Assembly: GCA_044508835.1 (NCBI GenBank)
Contig: JBIQHD010000025.1
Span: forward strand, 1 to 64,000
Origin: JAKFDI01 sp044508835
Lineage (GTDB): Bacteria > Pseudomonadota > Gammaproteobacteria > Burkholderiales > Burkholderiaceae_C
Direction of reading: 5' to 3'
Length of the DNA stretch: 64,000 bases
Position numbers and translations under genes: made by a program
Part shown: positions 29,487 through 37,592 of the stretch, in pieces
Layout: each line of letters starts with the position of its first letter
How positions within the stretch are numbered: position 1 is the first letter of the stretch
Notes under the pieces: model-generated
What the model saw: only the letters and a program-made list of their open reading frames with translations
What the model was told of the DNA's origin: nothing
Database searches by the model: none

Positions 29487-29882
29487 ATGTACGGATTCAC
29501 CACCACGCTGGCCGGCACCGCCTTCGACGCGGCGCGCGAGCGCGTCATCGAGGCGCTGAAGGCCGAGGGCTTCGGCGTGCTCAGCGAGATCGACGTGCAG
29601 CGCGCCATGCAGGACAAGCTCGGCGTCGAGATGCCGCCCTACCGCATCCTCGGCGCCTGCAACCCGCCGCTGGCGCACGCGGCCCTGCAGGCCGAGCCCG
29701 ACATCGGGCTGCTGCTGCCGTGCAACGTCGTCGTGCGCGAGGAGGCGCCGGGCCGCGTCGTCGTCGGCTTCCTCGACCCGCAGACGATGGTCGGCCTGAC
29801 GGGCGAGCCCGGCGTCCGGCCGGTCGCCGACGAGGCCGAGCGGCGCCTGCGCCGCGTCTGCGCCAGCCTCGGCGGTGCTTGA
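29487..29882 (+). CDS. DUF302-domain protein
   Basis: 131 residues. The family pattern is visible: an N-terminal strand (YGFTTTLAGTAFDAARERVI), KAEGFGVLSEIDVQ, then YRILGACNPPLAHAALQ and IGLLLPCNVVVREE, with two conserved Cys. I prefer the ATG at 29487 because GGAG (29477-29480) stands 6 nt before it; an ATG at 29475 lacks an RBS. DUF302 proteins repeatedly accompany sulfur or metal stress genes but have no proven activity. It is the last gene of the ArsR-RND operon. Confidence 0.8.
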   Translation: MYGFTTTLAGTAFDAARERVIEALKAEGFGVLSEIDVQRAMQDKLGVEMPPYRILGACNPPLAHAALQAEPDIGLLLPCNVVVREEAPGRVVVGFLDPQTMVGLTGEPGVRPVADEAERRLRRVCASLGGA

Positions 29883-30086
29883 CGGCCATCAAGCCGCAAG
29901 CGGCCGGCGCGCCACCACAATACCGACGTCGTCGACAGGGTCAATGCAGATCGCACGAAGGCGGTGCGGACGGGAGCGTCTCGTGAAGGTGGTGGCAGTG
30001 GAAAACGCGCGGCCCCGGTCGCGCCGCATCGGAGCATCCCCCGCAGCCCGGCGGACCGCGCCGTCGTGAGCGCGGTGCCCGCCGCC

Positions 30087-33000
30087 ATGGGCGCGCCGGC
30101 CGGCGGCCCGCGCGGGCACGGCGCGCTGCGGTGGGCCGCCGCCGCGCTGATGCTCGCCGTCGCGGCCCTGGGGCCGCCCGCGGTGCTGGCGAGCGATGCC
30201 GGCGACCTGCCGCACGCCATCGCGCACTGGTGCGCCGCCTCGCTCGCCGCCTCGGCCGCCGCCCTGCTCATCACCGGCCGGCCCTTCGGCCGCACGCTCG
30301 CCGTCGCCGCGCAGGCGGCGGTGTTCGCGGCGCTGGCCACCTGCAGCGTGGCGCTGGTCTACGTCGCGATGTGGTGGCGCTTCTCCGAGGCCGCGAGCGC
30401 CGCGGTGCTGGTGAACTGCGCGCTCGGCGTGCTCGCCGCCGCGCTGGTGGCGCTGGCCGTCGCGCGCGGCGCCTACCGCAGCGCGCCGATGCGCCGCTTC
30501 TTCGAGGGCCGCCCCGACCGCCGCGACCTCACCCGCCAGATGGCCGTGCTGTGCGCCGCCTGCATCGCGATGGCCACGCTCAACACCTGGCTGTTCGCCC
30601 ACCACGCCGTGTCGCTGGTGCACCTGCAGCCGCCGCTGCTGGTGGACGCCGGCGCCGTCGAGGCGGCCATCGCCCAGGCCTTCGGGCTGCGCGCCTGGTA
30701 CGTGGCGGCCACGGTGGCCTCGCTGCTGGTCACGCTCACGCTCGTCGCCCACCACCGCGACTCGCCCGCGTCGCGCGAGCTGCGCCTGGCCTCGGCGCGC
30801 GCGCAGGCCACGCTCGACGAGATCGCGCATGCGGTGTTCACGGTCGACGCGAAGGGCCGCATCCTCAGCGCCAACCGCGGCGCCGAGGCGCTGTTCGGCC
30901 AGGCGCTGCCCACGCTGCTCGGCGCCTCGCTGGCCGACCGGCTCGCGCCCGCGCCGGGCGGGACGCCGGACGACACCCCCGCGCAGGACGCTCAGGACGC
31001 GCCGGGGCCCGGCCTCGGCAACGGCGAGCACCGCCTGCGCCGCTGCGACGGCGCCGTCTGGCCGGTGGACGTGGCGAGCCGCCGCTTCGTCTTCGACGAC
31101 CGCACGCTGTACGCCGTGATCGTGCGCGACCTGCGCGCCGACAAGCAGACCACGGCGCTGCTCGCGCGCTGGGAGCAGGTGTTCGTCAACGCCGGCTGGG
31201 GCGTCGCGGTCGTCGCGCCCGACCTGCAGTCGGCGCGGCTGGCGAACCCCGAGTTCGCGCGCATGCACGGCTACGGCATCGACGAGCTGCTCGCCCTGCC
31301 GTGGCCGGCGATCGTCGCCCCCGACGCCCGCCCGGACCTGCAGCACCACCTCGCCGCGGCCGGCAGCCGCGGGCACCTGCGCTTCGAGTCGCGCCACGTG
31401 CGCCGCGGCGGCGGGGAGTTCCCGGTGCTCGTGGACGCCACCTGCGTGCGCGACGCAGAGGGCCGGCTGCTGTTCCACGTCGTCAACGTGCAGGACATCA
31501 CCGCGCAGGCCGCGGCGCGCGAGGCGCTGCGGCACAGCGAGGCGCTGCTCAGCCTGGTGCTGGACAACCTGCCGGTGGGCGTGTGCGTGGCCGACCGCGA
31601 CGGCACGATCGTGCGCACCAACGCAGCCCTCGACCGGCTGTGCATCGGGCCCTCGCTGCCCGGGCGCACCATCGCCCGCGCCGCCCGCCGCGGCCTGCCG
31701 TTCCGGCGCCAGCGGGTGGCGCTGGACTGCCTGGACGGCGCGCGCCGCGTGCTGCTGCATGCGGCCACGCCGCTGCGCGACGCCACCGGCGCCGTGCAGG
31801 GCGCCGTGTCGGTGACGCAGGACATCACCGCCAGCAGCCGGGCCGAGCAGGAGCTGCGGCGCACCAAGGTGTTCTTCGAGACCACCTTCCAGTCGGCCGC
31901 GGTGGGCATGGCGGTGCTCGACACCGACGGCACCATCACCCGCATCAACGCCGCGTTCAGCCAGCTCGTCGGGCGCGACAAGGCCGCCCTGCTGCTCACG
32001 CGCTTCCACGAGCTGCTGCATCCCGAGGAGCGGCAGCAGCACGCCGAGCGGCGCCTGTCGCTGGCGGCGGGCAGGCCGGTGGCCTACCCGATCGAATGCC
32101 GGCTGCTGTGCGCCGGCGGGCGGCAGGTCTGGGTGTCGCTGGCCGTGGCCATGGTCAGCGCGGCCGAGGACGGGCGGCCGCAGTACATCGTGCAGGCGAT
32201 GAACGTCGACGAGAGCCACCGCATGCGCGACTCGCTGATCGCCAGCGAGGTGCGCCTGGCCAACGCCCAGCGCATCGCGCGCCTGGGCGACTGGCTGTGG
32301 GACCTCGACACCGGCCTGGTGCGCTGCTCGGTGCAGGCGTGGGCGCTGCTCGGGCTGGCGCCGAGCGTGCGGCGCCAGCTGACCAGCGACGCCTTCCTCG
32401 AACGGGTGGCGCCCGAGGACCGCGCCGCGGTCTCGGCGCTGCTGGAGGCGGCCCGCCACGGGATGCGCCCGCTCTCGCTGGACCACCGGCTGGCCGCGCC
32501 CGAAGGCGGCACCCGCATCGTGCAGCAGCAGGTGGAGGCCGAGCGCGACGCCCGCGGCACGGCGCGCTGCGTGGTCGGCACCATCCAGGACATCACCGAG
32601 CGCAAGCGCATCGAGCTCGAGCTCGACCGCTCGCAGCACCTGCTGCGCGCGCTCGCCGCGCACGGCGACGAGCGGCTGGAAGAGGAGCGCAAGCACATCG
32701 CCCGCGAGGTGCACGACGAGCTCGGCGGCCTCGTCACCGCGCTGCGCATGGAGCTGTCGATGCTGCGCGCGCGGCTGGGCGGCGACCCGGAGCTGCTGGC
32801 CCAGGCCGACGGCATGCGCGGCCTGCTCGACCGCACCGTCGGCGTGGTGCGGCAGGTCGCGAGCAACCTGCGCCCGAGCGCGCTCGACCTCGGCCTGGCC
32901 GCCGCGATCGAATGGCTGGCCGAGGACTTCTCGCTGCGCTGGGAGATCCCCTGCACGCTGCGCGTGGAAGACGGCGAGCTCGAGCTGCCCGACGCCGTGG

Positions 33001-33275
33001 CCACGGCCGCCTTCCGCGTGGTGCAGGAATCGCTCACCAACGTCGCCCGCCACGCCGGCGCGAGCCGCGTGGACATCGTGCTGCAGCGCCGCGGCGCGCT
33101 GGTGTCGCTGGCCGTCACCGACGACGGCTGCGGCTTCGACGCCTCGGACGGCGGCCCGCGCGAGGGCTTCGGCCTGCTCGGCATGCAGGAGCGCATGCGC
33201 AACATCGGCGGCCGCCTGAGCGTGCACAGCGGCGATGCCGGCACCACCATACAGATCGAGTTTCCAGCCACATGA
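30087..33275 (+). CDS. Membrane sensor histidine kinase with multiple PAS domains (NarX/HisKA_3 type)
   Basis: 1062 residues. About six hydrophobic segments in the first 220 residues form a membrane sensor domain. About five PAS repeats follow (for example HAVFTVDAKGRILSANRGAE, LPVGVCVADRDGTIVRTNAA, AAVGMAVLDTDGTITRINAA), each ending in a DIT-type exit. The H-box is ARE-VHDELGGLVTALRMEL with His near 876, and the ATPase has VVQESLTNVARHAGA, DDGCGF and GFGLLGMQERM, the HPK7/NarX subclass that pairs with LuxR-type regulators. Start uncertain: GTG at 29964 or 30066 are alternatives. Its partner is the regulator at 33382. The 29883-30086 gap shows only a short GCCGC/GCGGC hairpin. Confidence 0.88.
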   Translation: MGAPAGGPRGHGALRWAAAALMLAVAALGPPAVLASDAGDLPHAIAHWCAASLAASAAALLITGRPFGRTLAVAAQAAVFAALATCSVALVYVAMWWRFSEAASAAVLVNCALGVLAAALVALAVARGAYRSAPMRRFFEGRPDRRDLTRQMAVLCAACIAMATLNTWLFAHHAVSLVHLQPPLLVDAGAVEAAIAQAFGLRAWYVAATVASLLVTLTLVAHHRDSPASRELRLASARAQATLDEIAHAVFTVDAKGRILSANRGAEALFGQALPTLLGASLADRLAPAPGGTPDDTPAQDAQDAPGPGLGNGEHRLRRCDGAVWPVDVASRRFVFDDRTLYAVIVRDLRADKQTTALLARWEQVFVNAGWGVAVVAPDLQSARLANPEFARMHGYGIDELLALPWPAIVAPDARPDLQHHLAAAGSRGHLRFESRHVRRGGGEFPVLVDATCVRDAEGRLLFHVVNVQDITAQAAAREALRHSEALLSLVLDNLPVGVCVADRDGTIVRTNAALDRLCIGPSLPGRTIARAARRGLPFRRQRVALDCLDGARRVLLHAATPLRDATGAVQGAVSVTQDITASSRAEQELRRTKVFFETTFQSAAVGMAVLDTDGTITRINAAFSQLVGRDKAALLLTRFHELLHPEERQQHAERRLSLAAGRPVAYPIECRLLCAGGRQVWVSLAVAMVSAAEDGRPQYIVQAMNVDESHRMRDSLIASEVRLANAQRIARLGDWLWDLDTGLVRCSVQAWALLGLAPSVRRQLTSDAFLERVAPEDRAAVSALLEAARHGMRPLSLDHRLAAPEGGTRIVQQQVEAERDARGTARCVVGTIQDITERKRIELELDRSQHLLRALAAHGDERLEEERKHIAREVHDELGGLVTALRMELSMLRARLGGDPELLAQADGMRGLLDRTVGVVRQVASNLRPSALDLGLAAAIEWLAEDFSLRWEIPCTLRVEDGELELPDAVATAAFRVVQESLTNVARHAGASRVDIVLQRRGALVSLAVTDDGCGFDASDGGPREGFGLLGMQERMRNIGGRLSVHSGDAGTTIQIEFPAT

Positions 33276-33381
33276 GTCATTCCATGCCAATCTGCTCGCG
33301 GGCCGGGCGCCGGGCCGCCCCCAAGCCGGCCCGCGTCCCCTCGGGGGACCGGCCGATGTACCCATCGGACGAGGGGCTGTC

Positions 33382-34026
33382 ATGAGCCTGACCACCTACC
33401 GCGTACTGCTGGCAGACGACCACGCCCTCGTGCGCCACGGCCTCAAGCGCATCCTCGCCGCTGCCGGCGACCTGCTGATCGCCGGCGGCGCCGCCAGCGG
33501 CGAGGAGACGCTCGCGCTCGTCGCCAGCACGCCGGCCGACGTGCTGCTGCTGGACCTGGCCATGCCCGGCCTGTCGGGCATCGACCTCATCCGGCGCATC
33601 GGCCAGTCGTCGGCGCGCCTGCCGATCCTGGTGCTGTCGATGCACAACGAGGCGCAGATCGTCACGCGCGCGCTGCGCGCCGGCGCCGCCGGCTACATCA
33701 CCAAGGGCGCCGACCCCGAGGACCTGGTGGTGGCGGTGCGCAAGGTGGCCGCGGGCGGGCGCTTCATCGACGCCTCGCTCGTCGACTCGGTGGTGTTCCG
33801 CAGCGCCGCCGACGAGGACAGCCCGCACGCCCTGCTGTCGCCGCGCGAGCTGCAGGTGCTCGAACGGGTGGCCGCCGGCATGGCGCTCGGCGACATCGCC
33901 GACGAGCTGCACCTGAGCCCCAAGACCGTGAGCACGCACAAGATGCGCCTGATGCAGAAGCTCGAGGTCTCGACCAACGCCGACCTGCTGAAGTACGCCG
34001 TGCGGCACGGGCTCACCACGAGCTGA
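33382..34026 (+). CDS. Response regulator, NarL/LuxR family
   Basis: 214 residues. The receiver domain has DDH (12-14), phospho-acceptor Asp58 (LLLDLAMPG) and the Lys switch (GYITKGA). The C-terminal LuxR HTH reads LSPRELQVLERVAAGMALGD and LHLSPKTVSTHKMRLMQKL. GAGGGG at 33371-33376 sits before the ATG. It follows the multi-PAS kinase by 106 bp and is almost certainly its partner, controlling transcription. Targets are unknown, and the signalling genes downstream are candidates. Confidence 0.92.
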   Translation: MSLTTYRVLLADDHALVRHGLKRILAAAGDLLIAGGAASGEETLALVASTPADVLLLDLAMPGLSGIDLIRRIGQSSARLPILVLSMHNEAQIVTRALRAGAAGYITKGADPEDLVVAVRKVAAGGRFIDASLVDSVVFRSAADEDSPHALLSPRELQVLERVAAGMALGDIADELHLSPKTVSTHKMRLMQKLEVSTNADLLKYAVRHGLTTS

Positions 34027-34260
34027 GGCCGCCGCCGGAACCGTATCAGGGTGTTGCCGCGCGTGAGGGAATCCCGACACGCGCTGGGCATTCGCCGGCG
34101 GCAAATCCGCGCCGGCTGACGCGGCGCCGCAGCCGCGCCCGACAGACGGCCCCCCGCCCGCCGGCTACCGTCGGCCGACGTCCGGCAGGACGCGGGCCCA
34201 GGGCCCGTGCCCTGCCCTCCGGCCCCTGCGCCGCATGCGAATCCAGCGCGAAACCCTCCC

Positions 34261-35562
34261 ATGAGCGTTGCCGACTTGCCGCCGCTGCCCGCGCCGGTCG
34301 AACTGGCGGGCGTGACCGCCGCCGTGCTGGCGGCCTGCTGGCTCGGCTGGCGGGCGCATGCCGCCCGCCACATCCGGCTCGAAGCGCGCCGCCGTGCCGA
34401 GACCGCGCTGCGCGACAGCGAGGAACGCTTTCGCGCGCTGGCCGAGGCCGCGCCCGACGCCGTCGTGGTGGCCGGCGCCGGCGGGCGCATCGAGCACGTC
34501 AACCCGCAGGCCGCGGCGCTGTTCGGCCATGCCGCCGAGGACATGCTCGGGCGCCCCCTCGCCCTGCTCATGCCGCCGGGGCTGGCCGGGCGCCACGACG
34601 CCTGCCTCGCCCGCGCGCGCGACGGCCCGCCCCGCCCGGCCACCGGCCGCCCGCGCGAGGTGCAGGGCCGGCACCGCGACGGCTCGCTGCTGCACCTGCA
34701 GCTCAGCGTGGGCGAGATCCGGCTGAGCAACGGCCTGCACTTCGTCGCCTTCCTGCGCGACCTCGGCGAGCGCCGGCACGAGCAGGCCCTGCGCGACCAG
34801 TTGCAGCGCCGGCTCGCCCACTCGCAGCGGCTGGGCGCGCTCGGCCAGTCGACGGCGGGCATCGCGCACGACTTCAAGAACATGCTTACGGGCATTCTCG
34901 GCCTGTCGCAGCTCGCGCTCGAACGCCGCCTGGCCGAGCCGGGCAGCCCGCTGGAGACCTACCTGCGGCAGATCGTCAAGGTGGGCACACGCGGGCGCGA
35001 CCTCGTCGAGCGGCTGCTGGCCCACAGCCGCCCCGACGCCGCGCCGCCCGCCGAGCCGCTGGACGTCGGCGCCGGCGTGCGCGACATCGCCGGCATGCTC
35101 GGGCGCGTCCTGCCGGCGGGCATCGAGCTCGCGCTGGCGTGCGACGCCGGCCTGCCCGGCGTGCGGCTGGCCGAGGCCGAGCTGCACCGGGTGCTGATGA
35201 ACCTCGTCGCCAACGCGCACGACGCCATCGGCGAGCGCGGGCGCATCGTGGTCGGCGCCGCGGTCCACGACGGCGCCGGCCCGGCCTGCGCGAGCTGCGG
35301 CGCGGTGCCGGACGGCCGCGGCATCGTGCTGTCGGTCGCCGACGACGGCCCGGGCATCGCGCCCGAGGCGCTGGCGCGCGTGTTCGAGCCCTTCTTCACC
35401 ACCAAGGCGGCCGGCCGCGGCACGGGCCTCGGCCTGTCCACGGTGCGCGACGTCGCCCATGCGGCCGGCGGCCACGTGACGGTCACGAGCACGCCCGGGC
35501 ACGGGACCACCGTGCGCGTATGGCTGCCCGCCGCCGCGGACGAGGCGCCGCCGCCGGCGTGA
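34261..35562 (+). CDS. PAS-domain sensor histidine kinase (HisKA type)
   Basis: 433 residues. One N-terminal membrane helix (VTAAVLAACWLGWRAHAA), one PAS domain (LAEAAPDAVVVAGAGGRIEH, then VNPQAAALFGHAAEDMLG), H-box GQSTAGIAHDFKNMLTGI, and ATPase boxes NLVANAHDAI, DDGPGI, FEPFFTTKAAGRGTGLGLST. An insert with Cys-Ala-Ser-Cys (ACASCGAVPDG) precedes the G1 box. There is no adjacent dedicated regulator. The single-domain CheY at 36890 or the STAS protein could be functional partners. The 234 bp upstream contain no recognisable feature. Confidence 0.88.
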   Translation: MSVADLPPLPAPVELAGVTAAVLAACWLGWRAHAARHIRLEARRRAETALRDSEERFRALAEAAPDAVVVAGAGGRIEHVNPQAAALFGHAAEDMLGRPLALLMPPGLAGRHDACLARARDGPPRPATGRPREVQGRHRDGSLLHLQLSVGEIRLSNGLHFVAFLRDLGERRHEQALRDQLQRRLAHSQRLGALGQSTAGIAHDFKNMLTGILGLSQLALERRLAEPGSPLETYLRQIVKVGTRGRDLVERLLAHSRPDAAPPAEPLDVGAGVRDIAGMLGRVLPAGIELALACDAGLPGVRLAEAELHRVLMNLVANAHDAIGERGRIVVGAAVHDGAGPACASCGAVPDGRGIVLSVADDGPGIAPEALARVFEPFFTTKAAGRGTGLGLSTVRDVAHAAGGHVTVTSTPGHGTTVRVWLPAAADEAPPPA

Positions 35563-35653
35563 GGAAAACCTGACAACGAATCAGCCTTGCCTGCGTCGGC
35601 AAACGGCCTGTTTCCGATGCCGGCCCCCGGGGCCGATTCCTACGATCTTCGAC

Positions 35654-36871
35654 ATGCAAGACAAGGACCCCTCCACCGACCAGGCCGCGGCGCGCGACGA
35701 CGCGGCGCCGCGACCGCCCGGGACGCGGCGGCAGGCGTCGGCGCGGCGGGCGCGGCATGCCGCGCTGGCCTGGACCCTCGGGGCCGGCGCGACGGCGGCG
35801 GCCTGGCCCGCGCTGAACGGCTCGCCGTGGGCGGCGGCCTCGCTGTTCGCCGCGGCGGCCGGCGCGTGCCTGCTGCAGTGCCGCGCCTTCGCACTGTGCG
35901 CCGGGACCGGCGCCGCGGCGCGCGGCGGCGGCGCGCCCGGGGCCGTCACCGCGCTGTGCCGCGAGGTGGTGCCGGTATGGAGCCGCCACGTCGACAGCGC
36001 GCGCCGCCAGACGGAAGAAGCCATCGGCGCGCTCAGCCGGCAGTTCGCCGAGATGTACGACCGCCTCGCCAGCGCCGTGGCGCTGGCCGACGACGCGCCC
36101 GCCGGCGATGGCCGCGACATGGCCGGCGTGCTGGCGTCGAGCCACGACGAGCTCACGCGCCTGGTCGCGTCGCTGCGCGACACCGTGGCCGCCAAGCTCG
36201 ACATGCTGCAGAGCATCGAGCAGCTCACCGCGTTCACCGCCGAGCTCAAGGCCATGGCGAGCGGCGTCGCGGCGATCGCGCAGCAGACCAACCTGCTGGC
36301 GATCAACGCCGCCATCGAGGCGGCGCGCGCCGGCGAGAACGGGCGCGGCTTCGCGGTGGTCGCGCACGAGGTACGACTGCTGGCGCGCCAGTCGGGCGAC
36401 ACTGCGCGCCAGATCACCGCCAAGGCGGCGGCGGTGGAGCAGGCGATCGACGGCATCGCCGAGGTCGCGCGCGACTACTCGCGCAGCGACGCCCGCACCG
36501 CCGACGCCGCCGGCCACACCATCGGCCGCGTGCTCGACGGCTTCGCCGCCGCGTCCGACGCGCTGGCCCGGCGCACGCAGGCGCTGCGCCTGGAGAGCGA
36601 GGCGATCCAGCGCAGCGTGGCGCAGACGCTGGTCGCGCTGCAGTTCCAGGACCGCGTGAGCCAGGTGCTCGGCCACGTGATCGACGACATGGCGCGCATG
36701 GGCCGCGAGCTCGGCCCGGCCGGCGCCGGCGCCGCCGCGCCCCCGCCCATCGACGTGGCCGCCTGGCTCGCGCGGCTGGAGCGCAGCTACACGATGCAGG
36801 ACCAGGTCGACACGCACCACGGCGCGGCGCGCCCGGCGGCCGCGCCTGCGCCGGAAATCACCTTCTTCTAG
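35654..36871 (+). CDS. MCP-like signalling protein with CheZ-like phosphatase motif
   Basis: 405 residues. The N-terminus has two hydrophobic segments (about 34-50 and 58-85), with no large periplasmic domain and no HAMP. The chemoreceptor hairpin is present: AIAQQTNLLAINAAIEAARA followed by GENGRGFAVVAHEVRLLARQ. The usual methylation helices are short. After it, helix residues 320-345 read LVALQFQDRVSQVLGHVIDD. The Gln-Asp-x3-Gln pattern (Asp333, Gln337) matches the catalytic signature of the CheY-P phosphatase CheZ. The protein ends EITFF after a Pro/Ala linker, reminiscent of CheZ's C-terminal CheY-binding peptide. No separate cheZ is in the operon. The phosphatase role is inferred. Confidence 0.72.
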   Translation: MQDKDPSTDQAAARDDAAPRPPGTRRQASARRARHAALAWTLGAGATAAAWPALNGSPWAAASLFAAAAGACLLQCRAFALCAGTGAAARGGGAPGAVTALCREVVPVWSRHVDSARRQTEEAIGALSRQFAEMYDRLASAVALADDAPAGDGRDMAGVLASSHDELTRLVASLRDTVAAKLDMLQSIEQLTAFTAELKAMASGVAAIAQQTNLLAINAAIEAARAGENGRGFAVVAHEVRLLARQSGDTARQITAKAAAVEQAIDGIAEVARDYSRSDARTADAAGHTIGRVLDGFAAASDALARRTQALRLESEAIQRSVAQTLVALQFQDRVSQVLGHVIDDMARMGRELGPAGAGAAAPPPIDVAAWLARLERSYTMQDQVDTHHGAARPAAAPAPEITFF

Positions 36872-36889
36872 GAATCCAGGAACACAGGC

Positions 36890-37258
36890 ATGGCCAAGAC
36901 CGTGATGGTGGTCGACGACTCGGGCAGCGTACGGCAGGTGGTGGGCATCCTGCTGCGCGGCGCCGGCTACGAGGTGATCGAGGCGGCGGACGGCCGCGAG
37001 GCGCTCGCCAGGCTCGACGGCCGCAAGGTGCACCTGATCATCAGCGACGTGAACATGCCGAACCTCGACGGCATCGCGCTGGTGCAGCGGGTGAAGGCGC
37101 TGCCGGCCTACCGCTTCACGCCCATCGTCATGCTGACCACGGAGACGGACGCGGCCAAGAAGCAGGCCGGGCAGCAGGCCGGCGCCAAGGCCTGGGTGGT
37201 CAAGCCCTTCCAGCCGGCGCAGCTGCTCGCCGCCGTCTCCAAGCTCATCCTTCCCTGA
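36890..37258 (+). CDS. cheY: CheY-like single-domain response regulator
   Basis: 122-residue receiver only. The acid pair is VVDDSGS, the phospho-acceptor Asp is in LIISDVNMPNLDGI, the Thr switch in IVMLTTETD and the Lys in WVVKPFQPAQ. It lies in the chemosensory operon between the MCP/CheZ-like gene and the STAS gene, and is the expected phosphate acceptor of CheA. Whether its output is a flagellar motor, pili or another target is not shown. Confidence 0.9.
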   Translation: MAKTVMVVDDSGSVRQVVGILLRGAGYEVIEAADGREALARLDGRKVHLIISDVNMPNLDGIALVQRVKALPAYRFTPIVMLTTETDAAKKQAGQQAGAKAWVVKPFQPAQLLAAVSKLILP

Positions 37259-37265
37259 GGCGGCG

Positions 37266-37592
37266 ATGGAACTGCACCTCGAACCCGCCGGCGACGGCCG
37301 ACTGCGCCTGCAGGGCGAGCTGACCATCTACAGCGCCGCCGCCGCGCGCGAGGCGCTGCTCGCGCGGATGCAGCCCGGCGCGCCGCTCGAGCTCGACCTC
37401 GCCGGCGTCACCGAGATCGACAGCGCCGGCCTGCAGCTGCTGATGTCGGCCAAGCTGCATGCCCGCGCGCAGGACGGCGAGCTGCGGCTGGCCGCCCATG
37501 CCGCGCCGGTGCTGGAGCTGATCGAGCTGCTCGACGTCGGCGCGTGGCTCGGCGACCCGCTGCTGCTGCCGCAGCGCGAGGACGCGCCATGA
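37266..37592 (+). CDS. STAS-domain protein (anti-sigma-factor-antagonist-like)
   Basis: 108 residues with the SpoIIAA fold: RLRLQGELTIYSAAAAREAL, then LDLAGVTEIDSAGLQLLMSA, where the Ser in DSAG is the usual phosphorylation site. No anti-sigma kinase or phosphatase partner is in the window. STAS proteins in chemosensory operons are known but their link to CheA signalling is unclear. It ends in an ATGA overlap with cheA. Confidence 0.85.
   Translation: MELHLEPAGDGRLRLQGELTIYSAAAAREALLARMQPGAPLELDLAGVTEIDSAGLQLLMSAKLHARAQDGELRLAAHAAPVLELIELLDVGAWLGDPLLLPQREDAP

Noticed and set aside
35620..35653. GCCGAT-like box before the MCP/CheZ-like gene as a sigma-28 promoter
   Set aside because: No TAAA-type -35 lies at the required distance, and GCCGAT is common by chance in this composition.
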